A model generated the notes under the pieces. That model was not told where the DNA came from. It made no database searches and saw nothing but the letters and a program-made list of their open reading frames with translations. A stretch of DNA of 34,436 nt from an uncultured Desulfuromonadales bacterium (lineage in GTDB: Bacteria > Desulfobacterota > Desulfuromonadia > Geobacterales > Pseudopelobacteraceae), in NCBI GenBank assembly GCA_903868145.1, contig CAIPTY010000064.1, forward strand, positions 1 through 34,436, read 5' to 3'. The translations under genes were made by a program, and so were the position numbers. Below are positions 7,095 to 15,648 of the stretch, piece by piece (position 1 is the first letter of the stretch; each line of letters begins with the position of its first letter).

Positions 7095-8078
7095 TTAAAA
7101 CGGTTCATTCTTGAATTTGTAAATCCAGCGTTTCTGGTCGGGACTCCAGCGGAATCCGGATGACTTTAGTACTTCTTTCTCGTTGAAAGAGTTGGCACTG
7201 ATTACGCCGTCAATCCCGTCAACGATGATGTCGTAGGAGATATTCTTGCCATCGAGTAAATCGAGTACCTGCAAGGCTACTTCGTCAATGACCTTTACCC
7301 GTGGCGGTGGTACATCCGGCCAGCTGTCATCATCGTCTGGAATCGGCGGCGCAGGAGGTTGTGGCGGTTCCGGTTGTTGCGGAGGAGCTGGTACTGTCTT
7401 CTGTTTTGAATACTTTGGAGTTTCAGAAGGCTTGACGATGGCGAGATGGGATTTATCCGCTTCAATTCTGGTGCAGTCCGCTTCGATGGCCTGAGTGACA
7501 ATCTCGCCGTTTGCCAGTTCGAAACCGGCTCCCAGTTCCTCGGGGCAGTACACACCATGAATATTGAACGCTTTCCGCAACGCCTGGGATTCGGCAACTT
7601 TCTTCAGCATGGTCTCCGGCTTTTCCAGCCAGAACTTGGTTGGGTTGCCTTCGGCGGTTCTCTGACAATATTCGTTGTACGATACCTGCACGGTGAACGG
7701 CTTGGGACTGTCCTTGCGCCAGACTGAACACTCTGCCACCAGTTGGTGCTTCACCAACCATTTACCATTTTCCAGTGTAGGTACTTCACGGATACCGGCA
7801 GTAGTCTCGATTCCGGCAAATTTGTTGGTGCGGTGAGCGATAGACAGGAAACCGTCTCGTCCCACCATCGGCTCAACCTTGTTGAGCCATTTTTCTCCTA
7901 CCTTTTGCCTGCGGTTGACGAAGAAAATCTCTTTGGTGATGGGGTTGAGGCACAGTTCCCGTGCCACGGAGAAACAGTACTGCTGTTCCGCTTTACTGGC
8001 TCCTGATGGGAAGAACTGGGATTCGATGACTGCCATCTGGTCCTTATCGAAGTCTATTTTTGCTAATGCAGTGCTCAT
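7095..8078 (-). CDS. bet: Bet/RecT-family single-strand annealing protein
   Basis: 327 residues. Residues 1-190 match the phage Bet recombinase pattern: LCLNPITKEIFFV (42-54), then PMVGRDGFLSIAHR (70-83), then WLEKPETMLKKVAESQALRKAF (150-171). Such proteins anneal complementary single strands after exonuclease resection, which fits the nuclease gene that follows. The middle, 215-260, is a Pro/Gln-rich linker. The C-terminal 60 residues end with SSGFRWSPDQKRWIYKF, a small module seen at the end of various mobile-element proteins. ATG 8078 has GGAG seven bases upstream; an in-frame TTG at 8126 is unlikely. Confidence 0.88.
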   Translation of the reverse strand: MSTALAKIDFDKDQMAVIESQFFPSGASKAEQQYCFSVARELCLNPITKEIFFVNRRQKVGEKWLNKVEPMVGRDGFLSIAHRTNKFAGIETTAGIREVPTLENGKWLVKHQLVAECSVWRKDSPKPFTVQVSYNEYCQRTAEGNPTKFWLEKPETMLKKVAESQALRKAFNIHGVYCPEELGAGFELANGEIVTQAIEADCTRIEADKSHLAIVKPSETPKYSKQKTVPAPPQQPEPPQPPAPPIPDDDDSWPDVPPPRVKVIDEVALQVLDLLDGKNISYDIIVDGIDGVISANSFNEKEVLKSSGFRWSPDQKRWIYKFKNEPF

Positions 8079-8167
8079 GGTAGTCTCCTCTCTTTTTGGG
8101 TGATGATGATTTCGATGAAACGGCAACGGTCATTGATTTGATTGTGGTCACCTCCTTGAAACAGAAA

Positions 8168-8195
8168 AGACCCAAAACAGATGCAGTTTGGGTCT
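8168..8195 (-). terminator. Intrinsic terminator on the minus strand
   Basis: AGACCCAAA (8168-8176) pairs perfectly with TTTGGGTCT (8187-8195) around a 10-nt loop. On the minus strand the stem is followed by TTTTCTGTTTC. It lies between the AAA ATPase gene (stop 8335) and bet (start 8078), so it either ends the ATPase transcript or attenuates read-through into bet. Confidence 0.7.
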
Positions 8196-8334
8196 CCAGG
8201 TACTATGTGATGTTGGTATTGGGCATACCGGTAGTGTCAGTTTGTCATGGTGCTATCCTCCGTGGTTGTTATTGGGATTGGAATGAACTGAAGTGAAACA
8301 GATTGAAAAGCTGGGCTGGAAAGGAAAAGTTACA
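8196..8334 (-). other. Gap with an orphan Shine-Dalgarno and a three-codon frame
   Basis: No normal gene is seen between the ATPase stop and the terminator. On the minus strand GGAGG (8261-8257) is followed at eight bases by ATG ACA AAC TGA (8248-8237), a three-residue frame. A second strong AAGGAGG lies beyond the terminator at 8157-8151 with no start codon at normal spacing. These could be a leader region for bet or scars of lost small genes. Confidence 0.35.
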
Positions 8335-10182
8335 TCAACTGGTATGTACAGCGGCAAAGCCTATCCTGCCAGCGCTGCCATTACGCTTCATTCGGCTGGT
8401 GAGTTCTTCTCTGGCAATGTCGAGGAGTATCTTGCTGTCGAGGGTTGTCAGGCCTCTGTAGGCCAAGACACGAACTGCACGTTCGATTACCAAGCGGATT
8501 TCACCACCGGACAATCCCAAATCAGCAAGAATCCCGATATCCACATCATCAGACAACCTTTTCATCGGCAAATGACTCTTCCACAACTCTATCCGCAGAT
8601 TTTTATCGGGTGCAGGCAGTTCCAGCTTATAGGTGAAACGTCTTGAAAACGCCTCGTCCAAAAGGTCACGGCGATTTGTGGTACCGACTAAAATGCCGGA
8701 GAAACGCTCCAGTCCCTCCAAGAAGAGATTCTGCATATTGTTGTTCATGCGGTCTACCGAGTTAGTTCCTGCATCACGGCTGCCTAACAGCTGGTCAGCT
8801 TCGTTGAGCAGCAGTACCGGCGACTTTCCAAGTTCCTTCTGTAGCATGGAATAATCATCAAATATGCGTCTCACATTCTGTTCACTTTCACCGACCCAAC
8901 AACTCAAGACCCGTGAGGCATCAATTTTGAGTAACGGCAGTTTCAATTCTGAGGCGAGATACTGTGCAGTTAGAGTCTTGCCAGTACCAGGTGGACCGTA
9001 GAGCAACACAGTAGAACCAGTCGGAGAACCCCATGCAGCAGGCAATGAGAGATGCCAACCTTCCCTGACTTTTTTGCCTTGCCGTGATTCGCTGAATATC
9101 AGGGACTGGATTGCTTCCGTTACCTGAGCCGGTAACTGGACTGACTCCTTTTTGACCTTCGGTTCCTCCAGGTCGAAAAGCGTGTTTTTCTTAACCCGCT
9201 GTTTCAAGTCATCAGAATTCTTGCATTGACTCTTTCCGAGCAGAACTCTGGCGCCGAGTTGTGATAGTCGTACTGTTTCGCCGAATTCACCACGGGTTCC
9301 TTCCAGAAGTCGGTGCCGTATCAGCGGACTCTTCTGGCCGAACAGATGGTCTTTCATGCGCTGCCTGCAGACTCGCCCTTGAGCAAACAGGCTGGTAACT
9401 TCCGAAGTGTCGCTGAAATCGAAAGATACGTCACCATCCCGCATTCCCAACAGCCCAACCAGTGAGAGATACTGGTAGATACTCAGGGAATATTTCTTAT
9501 GCGCTTCCGCTGCCGGTAGCTTGCAGGTCGAGGCCTGCACTCTCTGGGTAATCCGTCGAAACCAGCCATGCGGTTCCACTGAGGACAAATCGGCTTCAGT
9601 GTTGGTGACACGGTACAATTCGGAGTCGTCGTTGATGATTGCCTGCAGATAGGTGAACAAGGCATCCAGACAGGTATCGTTGGAAGTGAAGGCTCTACTG
9701 ACATTCTGACTTTCCCCAATTTCCTTGTGAAAAGTATCCCCAAGCTCGATGCAGGTCTGCAGATAACTGAATGGCGGCTCGTCAGTAAAGGACCTGCCGG
9801 GAGTATCAATCAATCGAATCCACCCAAGTTTTTCCAGTTCACCAATGCTTTTCAGGTAAGTGGTTGTCCGCTCCGGGTCTATCACCAGCTTCTCAATGAC
9901 CTCGAAGCCTTCAATGACAGGGTCATTGGCAACTTTACCCATGAAGATGTACGCCAGGGTGGTAATGGTAGATGTTGAGAGTTTTTTTAGGCATTCGGGT
10001 TTGCCACGTACCGAGCCGATGACTCCCTTGAGAAGTTCCACCTCGTCGTCATAGGTCATGGTGAACTTATGGCGACTATGCTTTTTCTGTTTCAACCAGT
10101 ACTCCTTCAGCTCCTCTTCATGCGTATCTTTTGCCTGCTCATGCCGGGTGGTAACGCACATGAGATATTGTGCCATTTGCAT
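8335..10182 (-). CDS. AAA+ ATPase (Cdc48/FtsH-type core) with a long N-terminal region
   Basis: 615 residues. The first 370 form an uncharacterised helical region with winged-helix-like stretches. The AAA module follows: Walker A GPPGTGKT at 396-403, a WVGESEQNVRRIF pore/second region at 429-441, Walker B LLLNEAD at 457-463, sensor GTTNRRD near 500 and arginines in FSRRF near 512-515. In Walker B the usual Asp is Asn (N460) while the catalytic Glu (E461) is kept; I believe this occurs in mobile-element AAA proteins. Its partner is unknown. ATG 10182 has AAGGAGG seven bases upstream; the frame is open to 10269 without a better start. It is the first gene of the leftward module, divergent from BREX. 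Confidence 0.8.
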   Translation of the reverse strand: MQMAQYLMCVTTRHEQAKDTHEEELKEYWLKQKKHSRHKFTMTYDDEVELLKGVIGSVRGKPECLKKLSTSTITTLAYIFMGKVANDPVIEGFEVIEKLVIDPERTTTYLKSIGELEKLGWIRLIDTPGRSFTDEPPFSYLQTCIELGDTFHKEIGESQNVSRAFTSNDTCLDALFTYLQAIINDDSELYRVTNTEADLSSVEPHGWFRRITQRVQASTCKLPAAEAHKKYSLSIYQYLSLVGLLGMRDGDVSFDFSDTSEVTSLFAQGRVCRQRMKDHLFGQKSPLIRHRLLEGTRGEFGETVRLSQLGARVLLGKSQCKNSDDLKQRVKKNTLFDLEEPKVKKESVQLPAQVTEAIQSLIFSESRQGKKVREGWHLSLPAAWGSPTGSTVLLYGPPGTGKTLTAQYLASELKLPLLKIDASRVLSCWVGESEQNVRRIFDDYSMLQKELGKSPVLLLNEADQLLGSRDAGTNSVDRMNNNMQNLFLEGLERFSGILVGTTNRRDLLDEAFSRRFTYKLELPAPDKNLRIELWKSHLPMKRLSDDVDIGILADLGLSGGEIRLVIERAVRVLAYRGLTTLDSKILLDIAREELTSRMKRNGSAGRIGFAAVHTS

Positions 10183-10349
10183 AGAGAACCTCCTTGCTTG
10201 GATAGTTTTGCGATGATTATTGAATCGGGGATTCGTAACAAGAGACGGACTTATTATGACGCAGCGCAATTACAGGGAATCGCAGTTCAGGCTATTTGGT
10301 GATGGATTCGAGGGGTGTTATTTAACCGGCTTAAGAGGGGTAGCAGAAA

Positions 10350-10496
10350 TCTGACAACTTTCTGGAGGCTTCGGGAGTGAATCTTTGGGTTTTCTTCTTT
10401 GCCAGCCTATGTGTACTATATCAAAATAACTGAATAAAGTCAAATAGATGGATATTTTATGCATTTACCGTAAGGTCGGCAATTCTGACAACTTTC
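10350..10496. repeat. 13-bp direct repeat TCTGACAACTTTC upstream of BREX
   Basis: Two identical copies lie at 10350-10362 and 10484-10496, 134 bp apart, both between the divergent transcription units. Two same-strand copies of this length in a regulatory gap suggest binding sites for one regulator, possibly the adjacent ribbon-helix-helix protein. Chance or a relic of an insertion are alternatives. Confidence 0.45.
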
Positions 10497-10580
10497 CTGC
10501 TCATTTAACTGGAGGTGATAACACGAGTGCCATTCATTAAAATCGACGTCATTTCTTTAAGTTACGCCCCGTAATCCTAT

Positions 10581-10609
10581 TTGCTTCTGCTGTGCATTTG
10601 CTGTATATT
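10581..10609 (+). promoter_or_regulatory. Sigma70-type promoter for the RHH-BREX operon
   Basis: TTGCTT (10581-10586) and TATATT (10604-10609) are separated by exactly 17 bases. Transcription would start near 10616, about 20 bases before ATG 10636, which has CGGAGG in between. The -10 matches consensus at five of six positions. Confidence 0.6.
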
Positions 10610-10635
10610 ACCGCAACATTCGGAGGTATATAGAT

Positions 10636-10821
10636 ATGGCCATTCTAAAGTCCACCAACCTTAATCTCAGAATCGCTCCTGAAGTGCGTGAAGCCCTGCG
10701 TCAAGCGGCAGAGCGTGAGCATCGCAGTGTCAGCAATATGATTGAGTTGCTGATAGTCCAGCACTGCCAGCGAAATGAAATCCCAATCATCAAACAACAG
10801 ACAGATAGCAAGCCGTCCTGA
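10636..10821 (+). CDS. Ribbon-helix-helix (Arc/CopG-type) DNA-binding protein, candidate BREX regulator
   Basis: 61 residues. The core is the standard beta-helix-helix: strand LNLRIAP (8-14), helix EVREALRQAAEREH (15-28), turn RSVSN and helix MIELLIVQHC. Arc-type proteins act as dimers and usually repress their own promoter. It is the first gene after the promoter and lies 35 bases before brxA in the same direction. BREX loci are more often led by the WYL-domain regulator BrxR, which is absent here, so autoregulation of the operon by this protein is a reasonable inference. No adjacent toxin gene is seen, so an antitoxin role is less likely. Its ribosome binding site is CGGAGG. Confidence 0.8.
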   Translation: MAILKSTNLNLRIAPEVREALRQAAEREHRSVSNMIELLIVQHCQRNEIPIIKQQTDSKPS

Positions 10822-10855
10822 CAGAGGGTTTTTAATGTTAATGGAGCTACATTAG

Positions 10856-11464
10856 TTGAAAGAAGCAAAGCCCCACTATAACGCTGAAATAACAGCAGGC
10901 TCTCTCCTTCTCAAGGAAAGCCGTGCCATCGTGCAACTGCTTTTGCAGGATGCTGATGCGAAAATGTGGCAGCGGGCAATCGCTGTTGACAATGTCCTGC
11001 AAAAGACATCCCCAGCTACTGCCAAACGTATGGCTACGCTCATCAAGAAAAGGCTTGAGCTTATGCCACGGGAATTGTGGGGCATGATTGCTGATGGGAC
11101 AACAGAAGTGGCAACCCAGTGTCTGCTTGCTGCAGCTATCAAGCACAGCCGTTTGCTTGGGGACTTTATGCAGCAGGTCTTACGGCGTCACTACAGGGCA
11201 TTCACTCCAAAGCTGGAAACGAGAGAATGGGAAGCATACCTTGTCGAGTGTGCTCACATTGACCCTGCAGTTGTCACATGGAGCGCAATAACCAGAAAGA
11301 AAATGGGACAGGTTGTCTACCGGATACTCTCTGAAGCCGGATACCTGGACGGTACACGGTCACTCAAGCTGCAACCGGTGCTTGTTACCACTGAAGTCAG
11401 TAAATTCCTTTATACCCACAATGAAAACTACATCCTGAAATGCATGGAAATAACCCATGAATGA
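10856..11464 (+). CDS. brxA: BREX protein BrxA (DUF1819)
   Basis: 202 residues, matching the DUF1819/BrxA size and N-terminal pattern (YNAEITAGSLLLKESRAI). BrxA is a small helical DNA-binding core BREX protein; its precise role is unresolved. It starts with TTG: the nearest upstream ATG (10841) runs into a stop, and GGAG lies nine bases before TTG 10856. The C-terminus overlaps brxB by eight bases. Order and orientation with brxB and brxC are those of type 1 BREX. Confidence 0.9.
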   Translation: MKEAKPHYNAEITAGSLLLKESRAIVQLLLQDADAKMWQRAIAVDNVLQKTSPATAKRMATLIKKRLELMPRELWGMIADGTTEVATQCLLAAAIKHSRLLGDFMQQVLRRHYRAFTPKLETREWEAYLVECAHIDPAVVTWSAITRKKMGQVVYRILSEAGYLDGTRSLKLQPVLVTTEVSKFLYTHNENYILKCMEITHE

Positions 11465-12032
11465 TGCCCTTAAAGAGCGATTGAACAAAATACTGGACCG
11501 TATTACTTCCCCTGAGTTCCTTACCAATGCCGGACTCGGTAATGAAATCGGCTTCTACATCTTCGATTACCCTGCTGAATACGAGCTTGAGGTTCGTCAG
11601 CATGTGGATTTTGTCGTTGATAAGGCTTCCAAGCGCAAACCGGAACTGAAAATAGCGCATATCAACCTTTTCAAGGTGGTCGTGGATTACCTTCAGGAAC
11701 GTGGTTATCTGGATAGAGCGGTTGCCCTGCAGCGGGACAAGGGCGATGAAGCTTTGTTCAAGGCGTTGAAGGGATTGCTGCACGAAGAAAAGATTGCAAA
11801 GGTCTTTGCCGAACTTGCCCAACCTGAAAACCATGACTTCGTATTTATGACCGGAATCGGCAACGCTTATCCGCTGATACGGTCACATACACTGCTGAAC
11901 AATCTTCACCCGCTTATGGGTGGGACTCCGTTGGTGGTCTTTTATCCTGGTGCATACGATGGTCAGGGACTGAGTCTGTTCGGCAAAATGAAGGATAACA
12001 ATTATTACCGGGCTTTCCGGCTTGTGGTGTGA
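11457..12032 (+). CDS. brxB: BREX protein BrxB (DUF1788)
   Basis: 191 residues, full length for DUF1788. Diagnostic parts include LGNEIGFYIFDYP (27-39) and a C-terminal HPLMGGTPLVVFYPGAYDGQ that leads into LFGKMKDNNYYRAFRLV. BrxB is a core component of type 1 BREX, thought to act as a structural partner in the modification and defence complex. It overlaps the end of brxA, implying coupled translation, and is followed after 26 bases by brxC. Confidence 0.93.
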   Translation: MNDALKERLNKILDRITSPEFLTNAGLGNEIGFYIFDYPAEYELEVRQHVDFVVDKASKRKPELKIAHINLFKVVVDYLQERGYLDRAVALQRDKGDEALFKALKGLLHEEKIAKVFAELAQPENHDFVFMTGIGNAYPLIRSHTLLNNLHPLMGGTPLVVFYPGAYDGQGLSLFGKMKDNNYYRAFRLVV

Positions 12033-12058
12033 CTACTTGATATAACCAGAGGGAATTC

Positions 12059-15000
12059 ATGCATATCAAAAATATCTTTGAGAAGAACCTGTTTCGCACC
12101 ATCAATGGTGTCGTAAAAGCCGACCAGAGAGACGAGACCGTCGTCTGGCAGGAGCTTGATGAATACGTCGTCACCAAAGAACTGAACAGGTATCTGCACC
12201 AATTTTTCACGTCATACCTTGGTGCCATAGATAACCCCAATGACACAGCCGCCTCAGCACGTATGGGTGTCTGGGTGTCCGGCTTCTTTGGTTCCGGCAA
12301 GTCACACTTTATCAAAATCCTTTCCTACCTGCTTGGCAACTGCCAGGCTCATGATGCTGAATCAAATCAATACCGCAAAGCCGTCGAGTTCTTTGAAGAG
12401 AAAATTGCCGATACCATGTTCCTTGAAGACATCAAACGTGCGGTTGCGTCCGATACGGATGTCATTCTGTTCAATATCGACAGCAAGGCTGATAACAAGG
12501 ACAGCAAAGACGCCATCCTTGCGGTATTCCTGCGGGTATTCAATGAGAAGCTCGGCTTCAGCGGCGATGACCCGCATATTGCCAACATGGAACGTTACCT
12601 TAAGAGTAAGGGCGTTCTGGACACCTTCCACAAAGCATTCAAGGAAGCATCAGGGAATGAGTGGCTGAAAGAGCGTGATGCCTATTCGTTCAATCGGGAC
12701 CACATTGTCGATGCCCTTTCCCATGCATTGGGTATGACAACGGAATCAGCCGGCAAATGGTTCGACGATGCCGAGGACAAGTTCCGCATCAACATTGAAG
12801 GCTTCAGCAAGCTGGTCAAAGAGTACCTGGACAGCAAAGGTCCTCAGCACCGGATTGTTTTCCTCGTGGATGAGGTAGGTCAGTTTATCGGCAGCGAAAC
12901 CAATCTCATGCTCAACCTTCAGACCGTTACGGAGGATTTGGGGCGTATCTGTAACGGCAGAGCGTGGGTCATCGTTACTTCTCAGGAAGATATTGATGCT
13001 GTCCTGGGTGAGGTACGGGGTTCCAAGGCGAACGACTTCTCAAAGATTCAAGGCCGTTTCTATACTAAGCTTTCCCTGTCCAGTGCTAATACTGATGAAG
13101 TTATCCAGGCACGTCTGCTGGAAAAGACCGGCGACGCCCGCCGTGCCCTTGAAGATTTGTGGAATCTGAAAGGAGATATTCTCAAGAACCAGATTAGCTT
13201 TACCCACAGTGCCACCCTCAATAATTTTTCAGACAGCAAGTCATTCATCGACAACTACCCCTTCGCTCCTTACCACTTCCAGTTGATACAGAAGGTTTTT
13301 GAATCGATTCGCAAAGCTGGTGCTACCGGTATGCACCTCAGTCGTGGTGAGCGTTCCATGCTTGATGCTTTCCAGTCGGCGGCGACGAGTATTTCCGAAG
13401 AGCGTATCGGCGCATTGGTGCCACTGTATGAGTTCTATCCGGCCATTGAGAGCTTCCTCGAAACCATTGTCAAGCTGACTATCCAGCAGGCAGATGACAA
13501 TACCGGTCTTGAACCGTTCGATACCAAGTTGCTGCGTGTTCTGTTTCTGATTCGCTATGTGGACATCATCAAGCCGAACGTGGACAACCTGGTCACACTC
13601 TGTATCGAGAAGGTTGATGATGACCGTCTCACTCTCAGGCGGAAGATTGAAGAGAGTCTTCAGCGTCTGGAGAAGGAAACCCTTATCACCAGCAATGGCG
13701 ACCTGTATTTCTTTCTCACCAATGAAGAGCGGGATGTATCACGGGAAATAAAGAATGTGGATGTCGCCAGCAGCGAGCAGACCAAACAGCTTGCGGCACT
13801 GATATTTGAAGAGGTCTACAAAGACGACAACAAGTTCCGTTACCCGGTCAACAAGCGGGATTACGGCATTAACCGTATCTGCGACGGGCAGTTCTTCGGG
13901 ACAAATGCCGGTCATGACCTGACACTTGAGGTTATTACCCCCCTGAACGACGATTATGCTGCCTTCAATCCGGCAAAGTGCATCATGCAGAGTGCCAGCA
14001 CCAACGGTGGTTGCGTGATTATCAAGCTCGCCGACAGGCAGGAGTTTGGTCGTGAACTGCGGACACTGCTCCAGACCGAGAAATACAACCGCCTGAAAAA
14101 TGACCCTTCTGCCCCGGATAGTCTCCGTAAAATCCTGAAAGACCGGATAGAACAGAACCGGGAGCGCAAGAACCGCTTGATTGTTCTGCTGGAAACCTTG
14201 CTGCAGGAATCTGATTACTACGCCTTTGGAAAGACCTTGCAGGTAAAAGCAAATTCTGCCAGGTCAGCCAAAGATGAAGGTATCAACTATCTCATCGAAA
14301 ACATTTACTCCAAGCTTGGTTATCTCAAGGTGCTGAAGGAAGAGCCGTTGAAAGAGATAGCGGCTATCCTTAAGAGCAACGACATCGGACAATATTCCCT
14401 TCAGGTCGAGGGTGGAGATGCCAACGAACTTGCCGTCAAGGAGGTCAAACAGTTCATTGACCTTTCAACCGGGAGTAATCAGAAAGTACTGTTGAATGAA
14501 CTGGTAGACCGTTTTGTTCGTCGTCCGTTCGGGTGGTCAGAGTGGGAAATCATCCTGCTGGTTTCTCGGTTGTTCATGGCTGGTGACATAACCCTCATGT
14601 CAGACGGCGCAGCCCTTACCCCCAAAGATGCGGTAGACCCGCTGTCCAAGCAGGTTAAATGGAAGCAGGTCACCATAATCAAGCGTAAGGCGGTCGGCGA
14701 GGAAGAACTCAATAAAGCCCGGACGCTTGGTAAGGACATCTTCCATGTTATCGGCCCCGAGGGTGAAGACCAGCTCAATCAATTTCTTCGTGACCAAATG
14801 GTGGGATGGCAGGACAGCCTGAACTCATACAAGCCCCTTGCCCAGAGTGGGAAGTATCCCGGCAGCTCAACCATCGTCAACGCTCTCAAGCTCGTTCAGA
14901 AGCTGCTCGCTATCCATGATAGCTATGAATTTTTCGATGCATTCAACAAGGCGAAAGATGACCTGAACGACCTTTCAGACGATATGCAGGAACTGACAGG

Positions 15001-15637
15001 GTTCTACACTACGCAGAAACCGATATGGGACAAGCTCCAGACGTACATGGACGGTGATTTCAAAGCCAACCGGCAGGAGCTGGAAAAAGACGCTGATGCA
15101 AAGAAGGCATTGATTCGTCTGGATGAAATACTCAAAGCACCACGCCCGTATGGCATGATAAAGGAAATTGAAGGTCTGGTTGCTGCCATCGCTGTAGTAA
15201 ATACCCAATGTCTTGCCAAAGAAAAGGAACTTCTCCTTGTGAAGCTGGAGAAGGAAATAGCCGTTGTTGCCGAAAATCTGGGTGCATACAATGCGTCGGC
15301 AGACTTGCGTAACCAGGCACTGAAGCCGCTGCAGGACATCAAAAAGCAGGTACAGGAAGAATCACAGATACCCAACATGCATTACCAGCTGAACAAAGCA
15401 GTTGATGCCGTTGATACCGCAAACGAGCTTATTGAGAAGAGTGTCGAACCGACGACTACATCTGTTGGCACTGGCGTAATCCCACCAAAAGCCAAGCCGG
15501 TGAAGTATGTCAGCGCAACAAGTCTTTCCACGAAAACCTTCCTTGAGTCGGAACAGGATGTAAATGATTACCTGGAAGTATTGAAGAAAGAGCTTCTGGC
15601 GGCAGTGAACAACAGCATGCGAGTCAGAATCAAGTAA
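12059..15637 (+). CDS. brxC: BREX P-loop ATPase BrxC
   Basis: 1192 residues, normal for BrxC (DUF499-related large ATPase). Walker A GFFGSGKS is at 75-82 and Walker B IVFLVDE at 266-272, followed by GQFIGSE. The N-terminus MHIKNIFEKNLFRTINGVVKA is typical of the family. Long helical and coiled-coil-prone segments run from about 940 to 1140. BrxC is required for phage restriction in known type 1 systems and probably powers complex assembly or DNA handling. The site AGGG lies seven bases before ATG 12059. No frameshift or composition break is seen. Confidence 0.95.
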   Translation: MHIKNIFEKNLFRTINGVVKADQRDETVVWQELDEYVVTKELNRYLHQFFTSYLGAIDNPNDTAASARMGVWVSGFFGSGKSHFIKILSYLLGNCQAHDAESNQYRKAVEFFEEKIADTMFLEDIKRAVASDTDVILFNIDSKADNKDSKDAILAVFLRVFNEKLGFSGDDPHIANMERYLKSKGVLDTFHKAFKEASGNEWLKERDAYSFNRDHIVDALSHALGMTTESAGKWFDDAEDKFRINIEGFSKLVKEYLDSKGPQHRIVFLVDEVGQFIGSETNLMLNLQTVTEDLGRICNGRAWVIVTSQEDIDAVLGEVRGSKANDFSKIQGRFYTKLSLSSANTDEVIQARLLEKTGDARRALEDLWNLKGDILKNQISFTHSATLNNFSDSKSFIDNYPFAPYHFQLIQKVFESIRKAGATGMHLSRGERSMLDAFQSAATSISEERIGALVPLYEFYPAIESFLETIVKLTIQQADDNTGLEPFDTKLLRVLFLIRYVDIIKPNVDNLVTLCIEKVDDDRLTLRRKIEESLQRLEKETLITSNGDLYFFLTNEERDVSREIKNVDVASSEQTKQLAALIFEEVYKDDNKFRYPVNKRDYGINRICDGQFFGTNAGHDLTLEVITPLNDDYAAFNPAKCIMQSASTNGGCVIIKLADRQEFGRELRTLLQTEKYNRLKNDPSAPDSLRKILKDRIEQNRERKNRLIVLLETLLQESDYYAFGKTLQVKANSARSAKDEGINYLIENIYSKLGYLKVLKEEPLKEIAAILKSNDIGQYSLQVEGGDANELAVKEVKQFIDLSTGSNQKVLLNELVDRFVRRPFGWSEWEIILLVSRLFMAGDITLMSDGAALTPKDAVDPLSKQVKWKQVTIIKRKAVGEEELNKARTLGKDIFHVIGPEGEDQLNQFLRDQMVGWQDSLNSYKPLAQSGKYPGSSTIVNALKLVQKLLAIHDSYEFFDAFNKAKDDLNDLSDDMQELTGFYTTQKPIWDKLQTYMDGDFKANRQELEKDADAKKALIRLDEILKAPRPYGMIKEIEGLVAAIAVVNTQCLAKEKELLLVKLEKEIAVVAENLGAYNASADLRNQALKPLQDIKKQVQEESQIPNMHYQLNKAVDAVDTANELIEKSVEPTTTSVGTGVIPPKAKPVKYVSATSLSTKTFLESEQDVNDYLEVLKKELLAAVNNSMRVRIK

Positions 15638-15648
15638 CCGGAGATTCC

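Larger units (their letters stand above)
10183..10635. other. Divergent intergenic regulatory region
   Basis: About 450 bp without a convincing gene on either strand, between the leftward AAA gene and the rightward BREX operon. It is locally AT-rich from about 10400 to 10470 and holds the direct repeat and the promoter listed separately. No clear minus-strand promoter could be picked by eye. Confidence 0.6.

Noticed and set aside
10636-10821. Antitoxin of a toxin-antitoxin pair
   Set aside because: The next gene is brxA and the upstream gene is divergent, so there is no candidate toxin beside it.
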